A stretch of DNA of 15,815 bases from Candidatus Aminicenantota bacterium (lineage in GTDB: Bacteria; Acidobacteriota; Aminicenantia; UBA2199). Shown here in pieces: positions 1-8,704 of this stretch. The DNA lies in the NCBI GenBank assembly GCA_030612495.1, contig JAUWNT010000039.1, positions 1 through 15,815 on the forward strand. The letters are read 5' to 3'. The notes beneath the pieces are model-generated. The model made no database searches, was not told the origin of the DNA, and saw nothing but the letters and a program-made list of their open reading frames with translations. How positions within the stretch are numbered: position 1 is the stretch's first letter; each line of letters begins with the position of its first letter. The position numbers and the translations under genes are program-made.

Positions 1-14
1 TAGTAGGATATAAA

Positions 15-1106
15 TTAAGATATATTATTTTTATTCAAACTTTCTAATATACTTTCTTCCATTCCGTATATTATAGTCATAATACCATAATCTGGATCAT
101 GAAGAATGGATTGTTTTACTTCTTTAAAATAGTCAAATATATTTTCCCTTAGAATAGGTAAGGCTTTTTTCTTTGTCTGATAGTGATCCCACACATCCCA
201 GATAATAATTCCAACAGCAATAATAGTGCCAACAAATTTTCCTCCTACTTTTGCTGCTACTTTGCCTCCTGTTTTTGTTGCCATTTTAGCAGCTGCTTTT
301 GTAGAAAGTTTTGCTGAAATCTTGCTTCCGATTTTTGTTATAATTGGTTTAAGTGATTGGAATATAATAACTGTGCCACCAGCACTAACACCTACCAGAG
401 CTTTTAAAGAAACAGGTGTTTGTCTGTTAGCTTCAACATTCTTGACCATAACTGAAATATCATCAATGTATCTATCCCAATCGGATCTTTTTATCTTATA
501 TTCCTGAGGGATGCCTCTTAGTTTTGTTCGTATTGATTCTGAATAAATAGTGATAATTTCATTGATAATACGTTCAATCTCCATTTGAGCGATTTGAGGT
601 CTGAGAACTCTATTTGAAAATTGCTCCTGTACTTGAAGAGTGATCCTTTCAGCAGCAGTTGGACTATCTGTATTAATCCAATGTAAAACCTGATATAAAA
701 GGCTCTTTAGCCCGATTCCCTGTTGTGTCCAGTAACTGAAATACCAATTCAAGAAGTTTTTATCCACTCGTTCCATGTTTTTGTCAATCCAGAGGTTTAA
801 TTTTTTTGATGCTATGGTTTCTGTTTTTTTTCTTGCATCTTTTAAAATAATTTCAATTTCTTTATTAACTTTACTCCAGTCTACTGTGCTTACTACCTTT
901 TTTTTCACTATTTCATGAGGTTTTATATCTTTTTTTGAGGATTTAAAGAGAGACAACTGCCCGAGTAATATTAGAATTATTATTATTACAATAACCCATA
1001 AGATTTTACTTATGGATTTTATAAAATCACTCCATGCATATATTTTTGTAGACTTCGGTTCTTCTCCTTTTTTGTTATTGTTATTATCTTTTTTGTTTTT
1101 TAACAC
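15..1106 (-). CDS. Uncharacterised membrane protein with a lysine-every-fourth-residue tract
   Basis: I do not recognise this 363-residue protein. A hydrophilic, Lys/Asn-rich N-terminus (1-30) precedes one strong membrane segment (about 34-52). A mostly helical, charged region follows (about 60-230), then a hydrophobic stretch (236-252). From 262 to 290 there is a lysine at every fourth position (262, 266, 270, 274, 278, 282, 286, 290), separated by Ala, Ser, Thr and Gly. Another hydrophobic segment (291-304) leads into a W-D-x-W-D-H motif and an amphipathic C-terminus. The start is GTG with a good ribosome site (AAAGAGGTGA) just upstream, so the call as a real gene is secure. It lies 57 nt after the second RND permease on the same strand and may be cotranscribed with the pump. 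My impression is that similar Ala/Gly/Lys tracts followed by W-D-x-x-D-H occur in other uncharacterised bacterial membrane proteins; that is recollection, not a search result. Confidence 0.8.
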   Translation of the reverse strand: MLKNKKDNNNNKKGEEPKSTKIYAWSDFIKSISKILWVIVIIIILILLGQLSLFKSSKKDIKPHEIVKKKVVSTVDWSKVNKEIEIILKDARKKTETIASKKLNLWIDKNMERVDKNFLNWYFSYWTQQGIGLKSLLYQVLHWINTDSPTAAERITLQVQEQFSNRVLRPQIAQMEIERIINEIITIYSESIRTKLRGIPQEYKIKRSDWDRYIDDISVMVKNVEANRQTPVSLKALVGVSAGGTVIIFQSLKPIITKIGSKISAKLSTKAAAKMATKTGGKVAAKVGGKFVGTIIAVGIIIWDVWDHYQTKKKALPILRENIFDYFKEVKQSILHDPDYGIMTIIYGMEESILESLNKNNIS

Positions 1107-1128
1107 TATTTCACCTCTTTTGTACTTA

Positions 1129-1134
1129 ATTATA
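1129..1134 (-). promoter_or_regulatory. Possible internal -10 box
   Basis: On the minus strand a perfect TATAAT lies 23 nt upstream of the GTG start of the 363-residue protein. No recognisable -35 box sits 16-18 nt further upstream. In such AT-rich DNA the hexamer can occur by chance, so an independent promoter for this gene is only a possibility. Confidence 0.25.
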
Positions 1135-1163
1135 ACAATTTTGGATTAAAAATGAAATTAGTA

Positions 1164-4100
1164 TTAATTATGTTCAAAACCAAGGAGTTTTTTAAAGCGT
1201 GTTGTAACTGAATCTGATATTGAATATAAGGTTGGAAGAATAATTAAAGTAAAAAAGGTTGATGTTGTTAAGCCTCCGATTATTGCAATACTAATTGGCG
1301 CCCACATCTGGGCTCTTCCCTGACTTGCTTTAAATAGTTGTGGTAAAAGTACTGGCAAAGCCATTGGAAGAACACCAAAAATTGTTGTAATTGCAGTCAT
1401 TATAATAGGTCTCATTCTATCTTTTCCAGCTTGAATAATTGCTATGTTTTTCTCCATTCCCTTTTTTCTTAGTTTCAATATTCTGTCAATTAATAAAATT
1501 CCATTGTTTACAACAATACCGAATAGGGTCAATAAACCAAGATATGAAGCATTATTTAGAGTTATATCGAAAATTGTAAAGAAAAGAGCAACTCCGAAAA
1601 GAGCAAGAGGGACTGTCATTAGTATTGTCAGGGGGTGAATAAATGATTCAAATAGGGATGCCATAATAATATAAATGAATATTAGTGCCAGAATAATAGC
1701 AAGGTTTGAGCTCTCCTGAGATTCCCTGAACCTTCTCCAGCGTGAACCAAAGCTCCATGAATATCCTTCCGGGAATTTTATTGTGTTCATACTCTGTTGA
1801 ATTTTATTTGTAATCTTCATCATTCCTTTTGCTTTCGAATTAATCATTATTCTTAATTTTGATTTTTTGTTTTCCTTTCGTATTGACATTGATCCCATTC
1901 TATAGGAAAAGGAAGAAATTGCAGATATAGGAATTCTTTTTGATGCTGTTCTTAAACTTATATTTTTTAAATCATCTTGATTGAAGCCTTCATCATTTTT
2001 CATCTTTAAAATGATGTCGATTTCCTTATTTTCAGTCTTGAATTTTCCTATGGGGCGGTCTGAGATAGATGACATTAAAACCCGAGCTACCTGTCTGCTG
2101 TCAACACCGGAGCTTTCTGCTTTTTCACGATTGACTTTAACCATAAGTTGAGTTTCACCACCTTCAAGATCTGTTGTTATATCTTCAATTTCATTAATAT
2201 CCTTTAATTTTTCTTTAACAATTGGGACCAATTCTGTTAGTTGAGTGAAATCCATTCCTATTAATTCAACTGAAATACCTGCTGAGTGACCTCCCCTTCC
2301 CATTCTTTCACCAAATTCTAGTGTTACTCCAGGTTTTTTGGGAAAGAGCTCTTTAAGGCTTTTTTTTGTTTCAGAAATAGAGGGCCCTGATTCGCTAAGG
2401 TAAAATGTAATATTTCCAATATATTGTCCACCTCTTTTATTAGTAATTCCATAGTATGAAGTCATATTTTTTATTGAGAGTTCTTTTTTTTTGTTTTTTA
2501 ATTTATTTTCATATGTATTGAAAAGATTATTCATCTCGCTCAAGCTATAACTTTGGGGCATTACAAGCTGAGCTCTAATTGTTCTCTCTTCACTCATTGG
2601 TGAAAATTCTCTCTCTACATTTGACATCATTAGAAAAGCTGAAATTAGAATTCCAACAGCAACAGATATTGTTAATGCCTTGGATTTCCGGTTTTTTATT
2701 GTAAAACTTATTATTTTTTCATAAATCGAGGTTAATTTTACAAGCCATTTTGCTTTTTTTCTTGTTTTTCCTTTTAGAAGTTTTGTTCCAGCAAGTGGTA
2801 TAAATGTTAAAGATACAATAAGAGAAGCAACTAATGCTATTGATATTGTAAGTGCAAAATCTCCCATCCATCTTCCAAAACCTGATCCAGAAATGAAACT
2901 TAAAGAAATAAACACAACAAGAGTTGTTAATGTGGATGCAGTCACAGCTAATGCCACTTCGCTGCTGCCTTTTATAGATGCCTCAAAAGGAGAGTATTTC
3001 TTTTCCTGGCGAAGTCTAAATATATTCTCCAATACTACAACACCATTATCCACAAGCATTCCCACAGCCATCATTAGTCCACTTAATGATATGATATTTA
3101 TTGTAATTGAAGAAGATGATAATGTTCTGTATATATACATAAAACCGAATGTAAAAACCATTGACATTGGGATTGCAACTGCAATAATAATTGTACTTCT
3201 AAATTTCCTTAAAAAGAAAAAGAGTGTAAAAGTTGCAAGCAGAGCTCCTATTATTCCTGCATAAGAAAGGTCTCTAAGACTGTTGAGTATATCTTCTGAT
3301 TGATCACGAAAATATAATATATTAATATTATCCAGATTTTTCCCCTTTTTTTGGATCTTTTCCATTGTTGATCTTACTCTTTTACATACTTCCACAACAT
3401 TTGAATTTGATGCCCTATATATACGAAAGCTAAGAGCATCATGTGAATTCAATTTGTAAAACCTTTCTTTTTCAGGATATGTATATGTGATTTTTGCAAT
3501 ATCTTTAATTTTCAAACCTTTATCATTTACAGGGAGTTCTTTGATTTGCTCTACATGTTTTAGTTCACCTGGAACTCTTAATACAAATCTTTTATTTTCT
3601 TCAACATATCCGGCAGAAATATTAATATTATTATTTCTAATTGTATTGATAAGGTCAAGAATGTTTATTGAAGATGTATAAAACAAACTTGGGTTTAGAG
3701 TTATAACTAATTGCTTATTCCTCAGCCCTCTTATATCAACATTTGCTACTCCTTCGATCCTTTCAAGTTCAGGTTGTATTACATTTTCAGCTGTATCATA
3801 AAGATTTTTTAAATCACCACCCGGGATAGAGATACTGAAAGAGATAACAGGAAAGTCAGATGTTGACCATCGTCTTATCCTTATTTTTTCAATGTCATCT
3901 GGTAATTTATATCTAATTTGATCTATTTTATCTCTTATCTCCATTGAAGCATAATCCATGTTTGTTCCATTTTCAAATTCAAGATGAATTCTTGAGCTTG
4001 AAGATGAGGATGTGGATTTTATATTTTTCAAATTGTTAATTGTAGATAATATTTCTTCAATGGGTCTTGTAATTATTCGTTCAACCTCTTCAGGTGATGA

Positions 4101-4259
4101 TGAAGGGTAGGGGACTTGCACCATTAATCCAGGAAAGGAGATGTCCGGAAACATTTCTAAAGGGAGTTTGATTAAAGAAATTATCCCTATTGTTGTAATT
4201 ATTATCATTGCTACAATAATAGTAACTGGTCTTTTAAGTGAGAATTCAGGAAGATTCAT
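1164..4259 (-). CDS. RND-family efflux permease, AcrB/HAE1-like (second of a tandem pair)
   Basis: At 1031 residues this is a full-length inner-membrane RND permease. Members use the proton gradient to expel hydrophobic compounds through an adaptor and an outer-membrane channel. TM1 (about 11-31), two periplasmic porter halves (about 32-330 and 550-850) and the TM2-7 and TM8-12 blocks are all visible. Family motifs include R-P-V-T-I near the N-terminus, L-P-x-x-x-F-P-D-I at 32-40, and the TM4 motif G-M-L-V-D-N-G-V-V-V-L-E-N. At the AcrB Asp407/Asp408 positions it has Asp404 and Asn405, and at Lys940 it has Asn918 (G-I-V-V-N-N). It starts 8 nt after the stop of the upstream permease, using an AAGGAG site inside that gene's last codons, so the two are tightly coupled. 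Substrate cannot be predicted. Confidence 0.95.
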   Translation of the reverse strand: MNLPEFSLKRPVTIIVAMIIITTIGIISLIKLPLEMFPDISFPGLMVQVPYPSSSPEEVERIITRPIEEILSTINNLKNIKSTSSSSSSRIHLEFENGTNMDYASMEIRDKIDQIRYKLPDDIEKIRIRRWSTSDFPVISFSISIPGGDLKNLYDTAENVIQPELERIEGVANVDIRGLRNKQLVITLNPSLFYTSSINILDLINTIRNNNINISAGYVEENKRFVLRVPGELKHVEQIKELPVNDKGLKIKDIAKITYTYPEKERFYKLNSHDALSFRIYRASNSNVVEVCKRVRSTMEKIQKKGKNLDNINILYFRDQSEDILNSLRDLSYAGIIGALLATFTLFFFLRKFRSTIIIAVAIPMSMVFTFGFMYIYRTLSSSSITINIISLSGLMMAVGMLVDNGVVVLENIFRLRQEKKYSPFEASIKGSSEVALAVTASTLTTLVVFISLSFISGSGFGRWMGDFALTISIALVASLIVSLTFIPLAGTKLLKGKTRKKAKWLVKLTSIYEKIISFTIKNRKSKALTISVAVGILISAFLMMSNVEREFSPMSEERTIRAQLVMPQSYSLSEMNNLFNTYENKLKNKKKELSIKNMTSYYGITNKRGGQYIGNITFYLSESGPSISETKKSLKELFPKKPGVTLEFGERMGRGGHSAGISVELIGMDFTQLTELVPIVKEKLKDINEIEDITTDLEGGETQLMVKVNREKAESSGVDSRQVARVLMSSISDRPIGKFKTENKEIDIILKMKNDEGFNQDDLKNISLRTASKRIPISAISSFSYRMGSMSIRKENKKSKLRIMINSKAKGMMKITNKIQQSMNTIKFPEGYSWSFGSRWRRFRESQESSNLAIILALIFIYIIMASLFESFIHPLTILMTVPLALFGVALFFTIFDITLNNASYLGLLTLFGIVVNNGILLIDRILKLRKKGMEKNIAIIQAGKDRMRPIIMTAITTIFGVLPMALPVLLPQLFKASQGRAQMWAPISIAIIGGLTTSTFFTLIILPTLYSISDSVTTRFKKLLGFEHN

Positions 4260-4267
4260 ATTTACTA

Positions 4268-7200
4268 TTACTCCTTAAGTTTTTTCTCATAAGAAGTTTC
4301 TTTTACAATTATACTGTATATTAAAGGTATAAAAATAAGAGTGAGAAAAGTTCCAAAAATTAATCCTCCAATGAGTGTTACAGCTAAAGGAATTCTTATT
4401 TCGTATCCCTCCTTGAAATCAAGAGCCATTGGTAAAAGGGCAAGGACTGTGGTAATGGTTGTCATCAAAATTGGCCTCCATCTAACACTTGCTGCGGTTT
4501 TTATTGCCTCCATTTTTCTTAAACCCTTTTGCTGAAGTTGGCCAGTATAATCTACAAAAACAATTGCGTTATTTACAATAATTCCTGATAATATAACCAA
4601 TCCGATCAATACTATTACATTAATTGAAATACTTGATAGAACTGCTGCAATAACAACCCCAATAATCCCAAGCGGAATCGTGAACATTATAATAAATGGT
4701 TTTTTAAAGGATTCAAATTGTGATGCCATAACAAGATAGACCAGGAATATTGCAAGTAAAATAGCAAATATCATTGATGAAAAAGCAACATTTTTTTCCA
4801 TGCTTTGTCCGGCAAAATAGATCGAATAATCAGGAGGGATATTTATATTTTCTTTTATTTGTGTAATTTTTTTGGTAGCAGTTTCCAGATCTATTCCTGA
4901 TGTATTACCTGTTATGACTGCTGACTTTTGTTGAAAAATCCTTCTTACTTCAGCTGGTCCTTCACTGATTTTTATATGTGCAATTGCTTTTAGAGGAACA
5001 TTAATTCCTAATCCATTTTTTATACTCATACTTTTTATTTTTTCAACATTATTTCTAAAACTCTCAGAAACTCTCACTCTTATATCTACTTCTCTGTCTC
5101 TTTCAATGAATTTTGTGGCAATTTCGCCTTCAACTTTATTTCGGATTTGATTTCCAACTTCATTAATCGTTATATTCTGTGAAGCAAGAAGAGCCCTGTT
5201 AAATATGATCTGTATTTCAGGATAACCCTCTTCCATACTTGATTTTAGGTCAATTAAACCCTCAATCCCTTTCATTTTTTCTAAAAGCTCATCTGAGATC
5301 TGTTGAAGTTTTCCAAGATCATTTCCTGAAACTACAATTTCTAATGGGGCTTTAAATGAAAATAGTCTGGGTTTGTAAACTTTGCTTTTTAAGTTTGGAA
5401 ATTCTTTTAAATCTTTTCTAACTTTATTCATCACCTTATCTTCTTTTTTCCCAAGTATACCTTCCTTTAATCTAACTGTAATTTCCGAAAGGTTTTCTTT
5501 CTCTTCTTGAAAAGAGATTCCACCTCTCGAACCTTTTCCTATAAGCTCATAAACGCTATCAATTTGCTTATGGTTTTTTAATTTTGATGTGATTTTAGAA
5601 ATAACAGATTCATTTTCAAATAAGGATGTTCCAGGTTTGAATTCTATATTTATTAAGAATTCTCCTTGAGATATAACTGGAATTAATTCTTTGCCCATAA
5701 ATTTTGTCAGAAATAAAGAGATTAAAAATATTGAGAGAACTATAAGAATAACTCTTTTTTTTCTTCTAAATGTAATTTTTTGGAATTTTATATATGTATT
5801 AAAAAAATTATTATATACTTTATCAATAGGTTTAAATATCTTTTTTAAAAAATGGTTAAATCTTTCTTTTGTATTTTTTCTTCTTAATGTTGAAAATAAC
5901 ATGGGTACAAGTGTTAAAGAAACAACCAGAGATGTTAGAAGTGAGAATGCAATTGTTAATGCCATGTCTTTAAAAAGTTGGCCTGCAATTCCTTTTATGA
6001 ATACAATCGGGAAAAAAACAGCAACAGTTGTAAAAGTCGAAGCCGTAACAGCACCCGCAACCTCGGAAGTTCCTTGTAAAGCTGAATTATAGAGGCTCAT
6101 GCCTTTATCCCTATAACGTTGAATAGATTCAAGCACAACAATAGAACTATCTACAAGCATTCCTATCCCCAAAGCAAGGCCTCCCAATGAAATAATGTTT
6201 AAAGAGATGTCAAAAGAGTACATCATAAAAAAGGTAATAATTATTGATATTGGTATAGAGAGGCCAATAATTATGGTACTCCTAAAGTTTTTTAAGAAAT
6301 ATAATAATACAAAGATCGCGAGTATTCCTCCCAGGATTGCTGTTTGAATTACTTCATTTATAGTATTTTTTATAAATTTAGCCTGATTTGTTATTTTCAA
6401 GTAATGCATACCCCTTGGCTTTAAAATGTTTTTTTCAATACTTTTTAGTTTGTTCATTACAGCATTGGATACACTCACAGTGTTTGCGTCTGCAGCCCTA
6501 AAAATTGCTGCTTCTATACATTCCTTTCCATTTACTCTTGAAATAACCTTTCTCTCTTTATATCCTCTAAAAACATCTCCTATGGATCCCAAAGTTATTG
6601 GAATATTATCTCTTCTTTCTATTATAATGTCTTTTATTTCATCAACTGTTTTGAATTCATTTACTGTTCTTACAAGGTATTGGCTATGTTTTTGTTTTAA
6701 TATACCAGCAGAAAGATTGACATTTTCTCTTGCTAATCTATTTACTATTGTTGAAATAGGGATATTTAAAAGGCTAATCTTTTTTTCATCAATATCAACA
6801 TGAATTTCATCTTCAAACCCACCGGATATTGAGCAAGCTGCAACTCCTTCAATACTTTCGATTGCTTGCTTAATTTCTGTTTCAGCAATATACCTGATCC
6901 TTGAAAGTTCAGGATTTCCAAATATTCCGAGTTTTATTATTGGTTCTGTATTGGGATCATACCTTAAGATAATGGGGTTTTTTGCATCCACAGGAAAATT
7001 CAGAAGATCAAGTTTCTCTCTTATTTTCAAAGTTGCAAAATCCATATTTGTATTCCAATTAAATTCAACTGTAACCTCTGACATCTCAGCTCTGGATATT
7101 GATGATATACGTACAACATTGTCAACTACTCCTACTGATTCTTCTATAGGTTTTGAAATAATATGTTCTATTTCAGATGGAGCAGTTCCAGGGTATTCAG

Positions 7201-7345
7201 TTTGTATTGTTAATGTTGGATATGAAATAGTTGGTAAAAGATTTAAGTAAAGTTTAGAATATGATATAAATCCAAATAAAATTGCTCCTAAAAAAAACAT
7301 AAAAATAGAGACAGGGTGATTTAAAGAGTATTTTACTATTTTCAT
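4268..7345 (-). CDS. RND-family efflux permease, AcrB/HAE1-like (first of a tandem pair)
   Basis: This 1025-residue protein has the complete RND architecture: TM1 (about 13-31), porter domain, TM2-7 (about 333-560), a second porter domain, and TM8-12. Recognisable motifs are the N-terminal N-H-P-V-S, L-L-P-T-I-S-Y-P at 36-43, and the TM4 motif G-M-L-V-D-S-S-I-V-V-L-E-S. Asp399 matches AcrB Asp407, but the second aspartate is Ser400 and the Lys940 position is Asn925 (G-I-I-V-N-N). The ATG overlaps the adaptor gene's stop in an ATGA arrangement, and only a weak ribosome site precedes it, which suggests translational coupling. It differs clearly in sequence from the second permease, so the pair may form a mixed trimer as MdtB and MdtC do; that is inference from arrangement. 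Substrate is unknown. Confidence 0.95.
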   Translation of the reverse strand: MKIVKYSLNHPVSIFMFFLGAILFGFISYSKLYLNLLPTISYPTLTIQTEYPGTAPSEIEHIISKPIEESVGVVDNVVRISSISRAEMSEVTVEFNWNTNMDFATLKIREKLDLLNFPVDAKNPIILRYDPNTEPIIKLGIFGNPELSRIRYIAETEIKQAIESIEGVAACSISGGFEDEIHVDIDEKKISLLNIPISTIVNRLARENVNLSAGILKQKHSQYLVRTVNEFKTVDEIKDIIIERRDNIPITLGSIGDVFRGYKERKVISRVNGKECIEAAIFRAADANTVSVSNAVMNKLKSIEKNILKPRGMHYLKITNQAKFIKNTINEVIQTAILGGILAIFVLLYFLKNFRSTIIIGLSIPISIIITFFMMYSFDISLNIISLGGLALGIGMLVDSSIVVLESIQRYRDKGMSLYNSALQGTSEVAGAVTASTFTTVAVFFPIVFIKGIAGQLFKDMALTIAFSLLTSLVVSLTLVPMLFSTLRRKNTKERFNHFLKKIFKPIDKVYNNFFNTYIKFQKITFRRKKRVILIVLSIFLISLFLTKFMGKELIPVISQGEFLINIEFKPGTSLFENESVISKITSKLKNHKQIDSVYELIGKGSRGGISFQEEKENLSEITVRLKEGILGKKEDKVMNKVRKDLKEFPNLKSKVYKPRLFSFKAPLEIVVSGNDLGKLQQISDELLEKMKGIEGLIDLKSSMEEGYPEIQIIFNRALLASQNITINEVGNQIRNKVEGEIATKFIERDREVDIRVRVSESFRNNVEKIKSMSIKNGLGINVPLKAIAHIKISEGPAEVRRIFQQKSAVITGNTSGIDLETATKKITQIKENINIPPDYSIYFAGQSMEKNVAFSSMIFAILLAIFLVYLVMASQFESFKKPFIIMFTIPLGIIGVVIAAVLSSISINVIVLIGLVILSGIIVNNAIVFVDYTGQLQQKGLRKMEAIKTAASVRWRPILMTTITTVLALLPMALDFKEGYEIRIPLAVTLIGGLIFGTFLTLIFIPLIYSIIVKETSYEKKLKE
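4271..4276 (-). promoter_or_regulatory. Ribosome binding site inside the last codons of the upstream permease
   Basis: On the minus strand AAGGAG is formed by the final Lys and Glu codons of the first permease, immediately before its TAA. It lies 11 nt upstream of the ATG of the second permease, so ribosomes finishing the first gene would cover the start signal of the second. Confidence 0.7.
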
Positions 7346-8559
7346 CTTGCTATCTTTACTCTCATTTTATCTTTTAATGTTTCGATTCCCACTGTTACAA
7401 TTCTATCTCCCTCCTTTAGACCATCAACTACTTCAATATTATCTTCTTCTGAAACACCTGTTTTTATCTCTTTTTTAAAAACTTGCATTTTTTTGAAAAT
7501 AAATACAAAACTTTTATTATTTTTTAAAAGTATACTTTTTTTTGGAATAATAATTGCATCATTCTTACTGCTTACTGAAATTTTTACATCAACAAACATA
7601 CCTGGTTTAAGTTTCATAGTTGGGTCTGGTATTTCAACTGTTACCTTAACAGTTCCTGACTGAACATCAATTCTCGGGTTGATTAACTTTATTTTCCCAT
7701 TAAATTTATAACCTTTTAGAACATCAGTTGTTACCTCAGCTTCCATTCCTTTTTTTAAATTAATTATGTCAGAGGTAGGTACATATACTTTTATTAATAG
7801 AGGTGAAAAATCCTCAACAGTAAATACTTGCTGATTAGGATTCACCCTTGCTCCAACTTCAATTAACCTTTCTGTAATATAACCCTGGATTGGAGATCTA
7901 ATTTTTGTGTAATTCAATTGAAGATCAAGGTTTTTGTAATTTTCGAGTTTATTTTCATACTCAAGTTTTGCCTTTTGGTAATTAGCTTCTGAGGTTTGAA
8001 AATCTTTTTCAGATATAAGATCACTCTTTATTAACTCTTTATTTCTTTTATAATTATTTGCCTCATCTTTTAAGCTTATCTCAGCCTGTTTTAGTTGAAT
8101 TTTTGCTTGTTCATAGCTTATTTTCACCTCAATATCATCAAGCAATGCAAGGATATCATTCTTTTTAACAAAAGCTCCTTCTTCTTTTATTATTTTTTTT
8201 ACGTAAGCAGAAAGCCTTGAAAAGACTGCAACCTTTTTTTCTGGTTCAACAACTCCATTTAAATTTAAAAATAAATTTATTTTCTTTTTATTTACGCTTT
8301 CTATTTTTACAAGAGGCAAATCACCCTTTCTCATTTCTAAAAATTGTTTCACCCTATCCATTGGGATTTTGCCATTTTTTATTGCTTTTTTCATTCTTTC
8401 TGGTATATCAAGCTTATCAATATCTAATTTTTTCTTTCCTTTTTTTTGGGTTTTGTTTACTGCTTTTTTATTATTTGAGATATTATTTTCCTTTTTGTTA
8501 CAATTATTTGTAAAAGTAATAAAAAATATCACAATTAAAAGTATTAAGATTTTTTTCAT
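7342..8559 (-). CDS. RND efflux membrane-fusion protein (periplasmic adaptor), probable lipoprotein
   Basis: This 405-residue HlyD/AcrA-family adaptor links the inner-membrane permease to the outer-membrane channel. An N-terminal hydrophobic signal (3-17) is followed by Cys20; the lipobox (F-T-N-N-C) is non-canonical, so lipidation is likely rather than certain. A basic linker (21-80) is longer than I expect for the family. Then come the first lipoyl half (about 105-142), a helical hairpin (about 143-218), the second lipoyl half with R-S-P-I-Q-G-Y (about 221-250), a beta-barrel (about 252-330, ending P-G-M-F-V-D-V) and the membrane-proximal domain (to 405). I chose the ATG at 8559 over an in-frame TTG 18 nt upstream because TAGGAG lies 5 nt before this ATG and the signal peptide then begins M-K-K. 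It is the first gene of the efflux operon. Confidence 0.93.
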   Translation of the reverse strand: MKKILILLIVIFFITFTNNCNKKENNISNNKKAVNKTQKKGKKKLDIDKLDIPERMKKAIKNGKIPMDRVKQFLEMRKGDLPLVKIESVNKKKINLFLNLNGVVEPEKKVAVFSRLSAYVKKIIKEEGAFVKKNDILALLDDIEVKISYEQAKIQLKQAEISLKDEANNYKRNKELIKSDLISEKDFQTSEANYQKAKLEYENKLENYKNLDLQLNYTKIRSPIQGYITERLIEVGARVNPNQQVFTVEDFSPLLIKVYVPTSDIINLKKGMEAEVTTDVLKGYKFNGKIKLINPRIDVQSGTVKVTVEIPDPTMKLKPGMFVDVKISVSSKNDAIIIPKKSILLKNNKSFVFIFKKMQVFKKEIKTGVSEEDNIEVVDGLKEGDRIVTVGIETLKDKMRVKIAR

Positions 8560-8564
8560 ATTAG

Positions 8565-8570
8565 CTCCTA
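8565..8570 (-). promoter_or_regulatory. Ribosome binding site deciding the adaptor start
   Basis: TAGGAG on the minus strand, 5 nt upstream of the ATG at 8559. It falls between that ATG and an upstream in-frame TTG, which argues against the longer reading. Confidence 0.75.
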
Positions 8571-8604
8571 AGACCAATTTACTTTATTTATATTGTATTT
8601 ACGT

Positions 8605-8618
8605 AATTAATATTAATT
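8605..8618. repeat. 14-bp perfect palindrome upstream of the efflux operon
   Basis: AATTAATATTAATT reads the same on both strands. It lies in the divergent intergenic region, 45 bp upstream of the adaptor start and about 150 bp upstream of the metallophosphoesterase. It could be an operator, but it is made only of A and T in an AT-rich region and may be chance. No regulator gene is adjacent. Confidence 0.3.
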
Positions 8619-8704
8619 TGTTTAATATTCACTTAACTAATATATAACAATACAGAATACAAAATCTTGCAAAAGAGATATATTTATTTTTCAATCTAAG
8701 TTTC

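Noticed and set aside
226..507. Open frame on the plus strand opposite the lysine-repeat protein
   Set aside because: It is antisense to a well-supported gene, lacks a ribosome site and its sequence is the reverse reading of the repeat tract.
5691..6092. Open frame of 133 codons on the plus strand within the first RND permease
   Set aside because: It lies fully antisense to conserved transmembrane coding sequence and shows no family features; it is a shadow of AT-rich membrane codons.
8560..8577. TTG start extending the adaptor by six residues
   Set aside because: The ribosome site lies between this TTG and the ATG at 8559, and the signal peptide only makes sense from the ATG.
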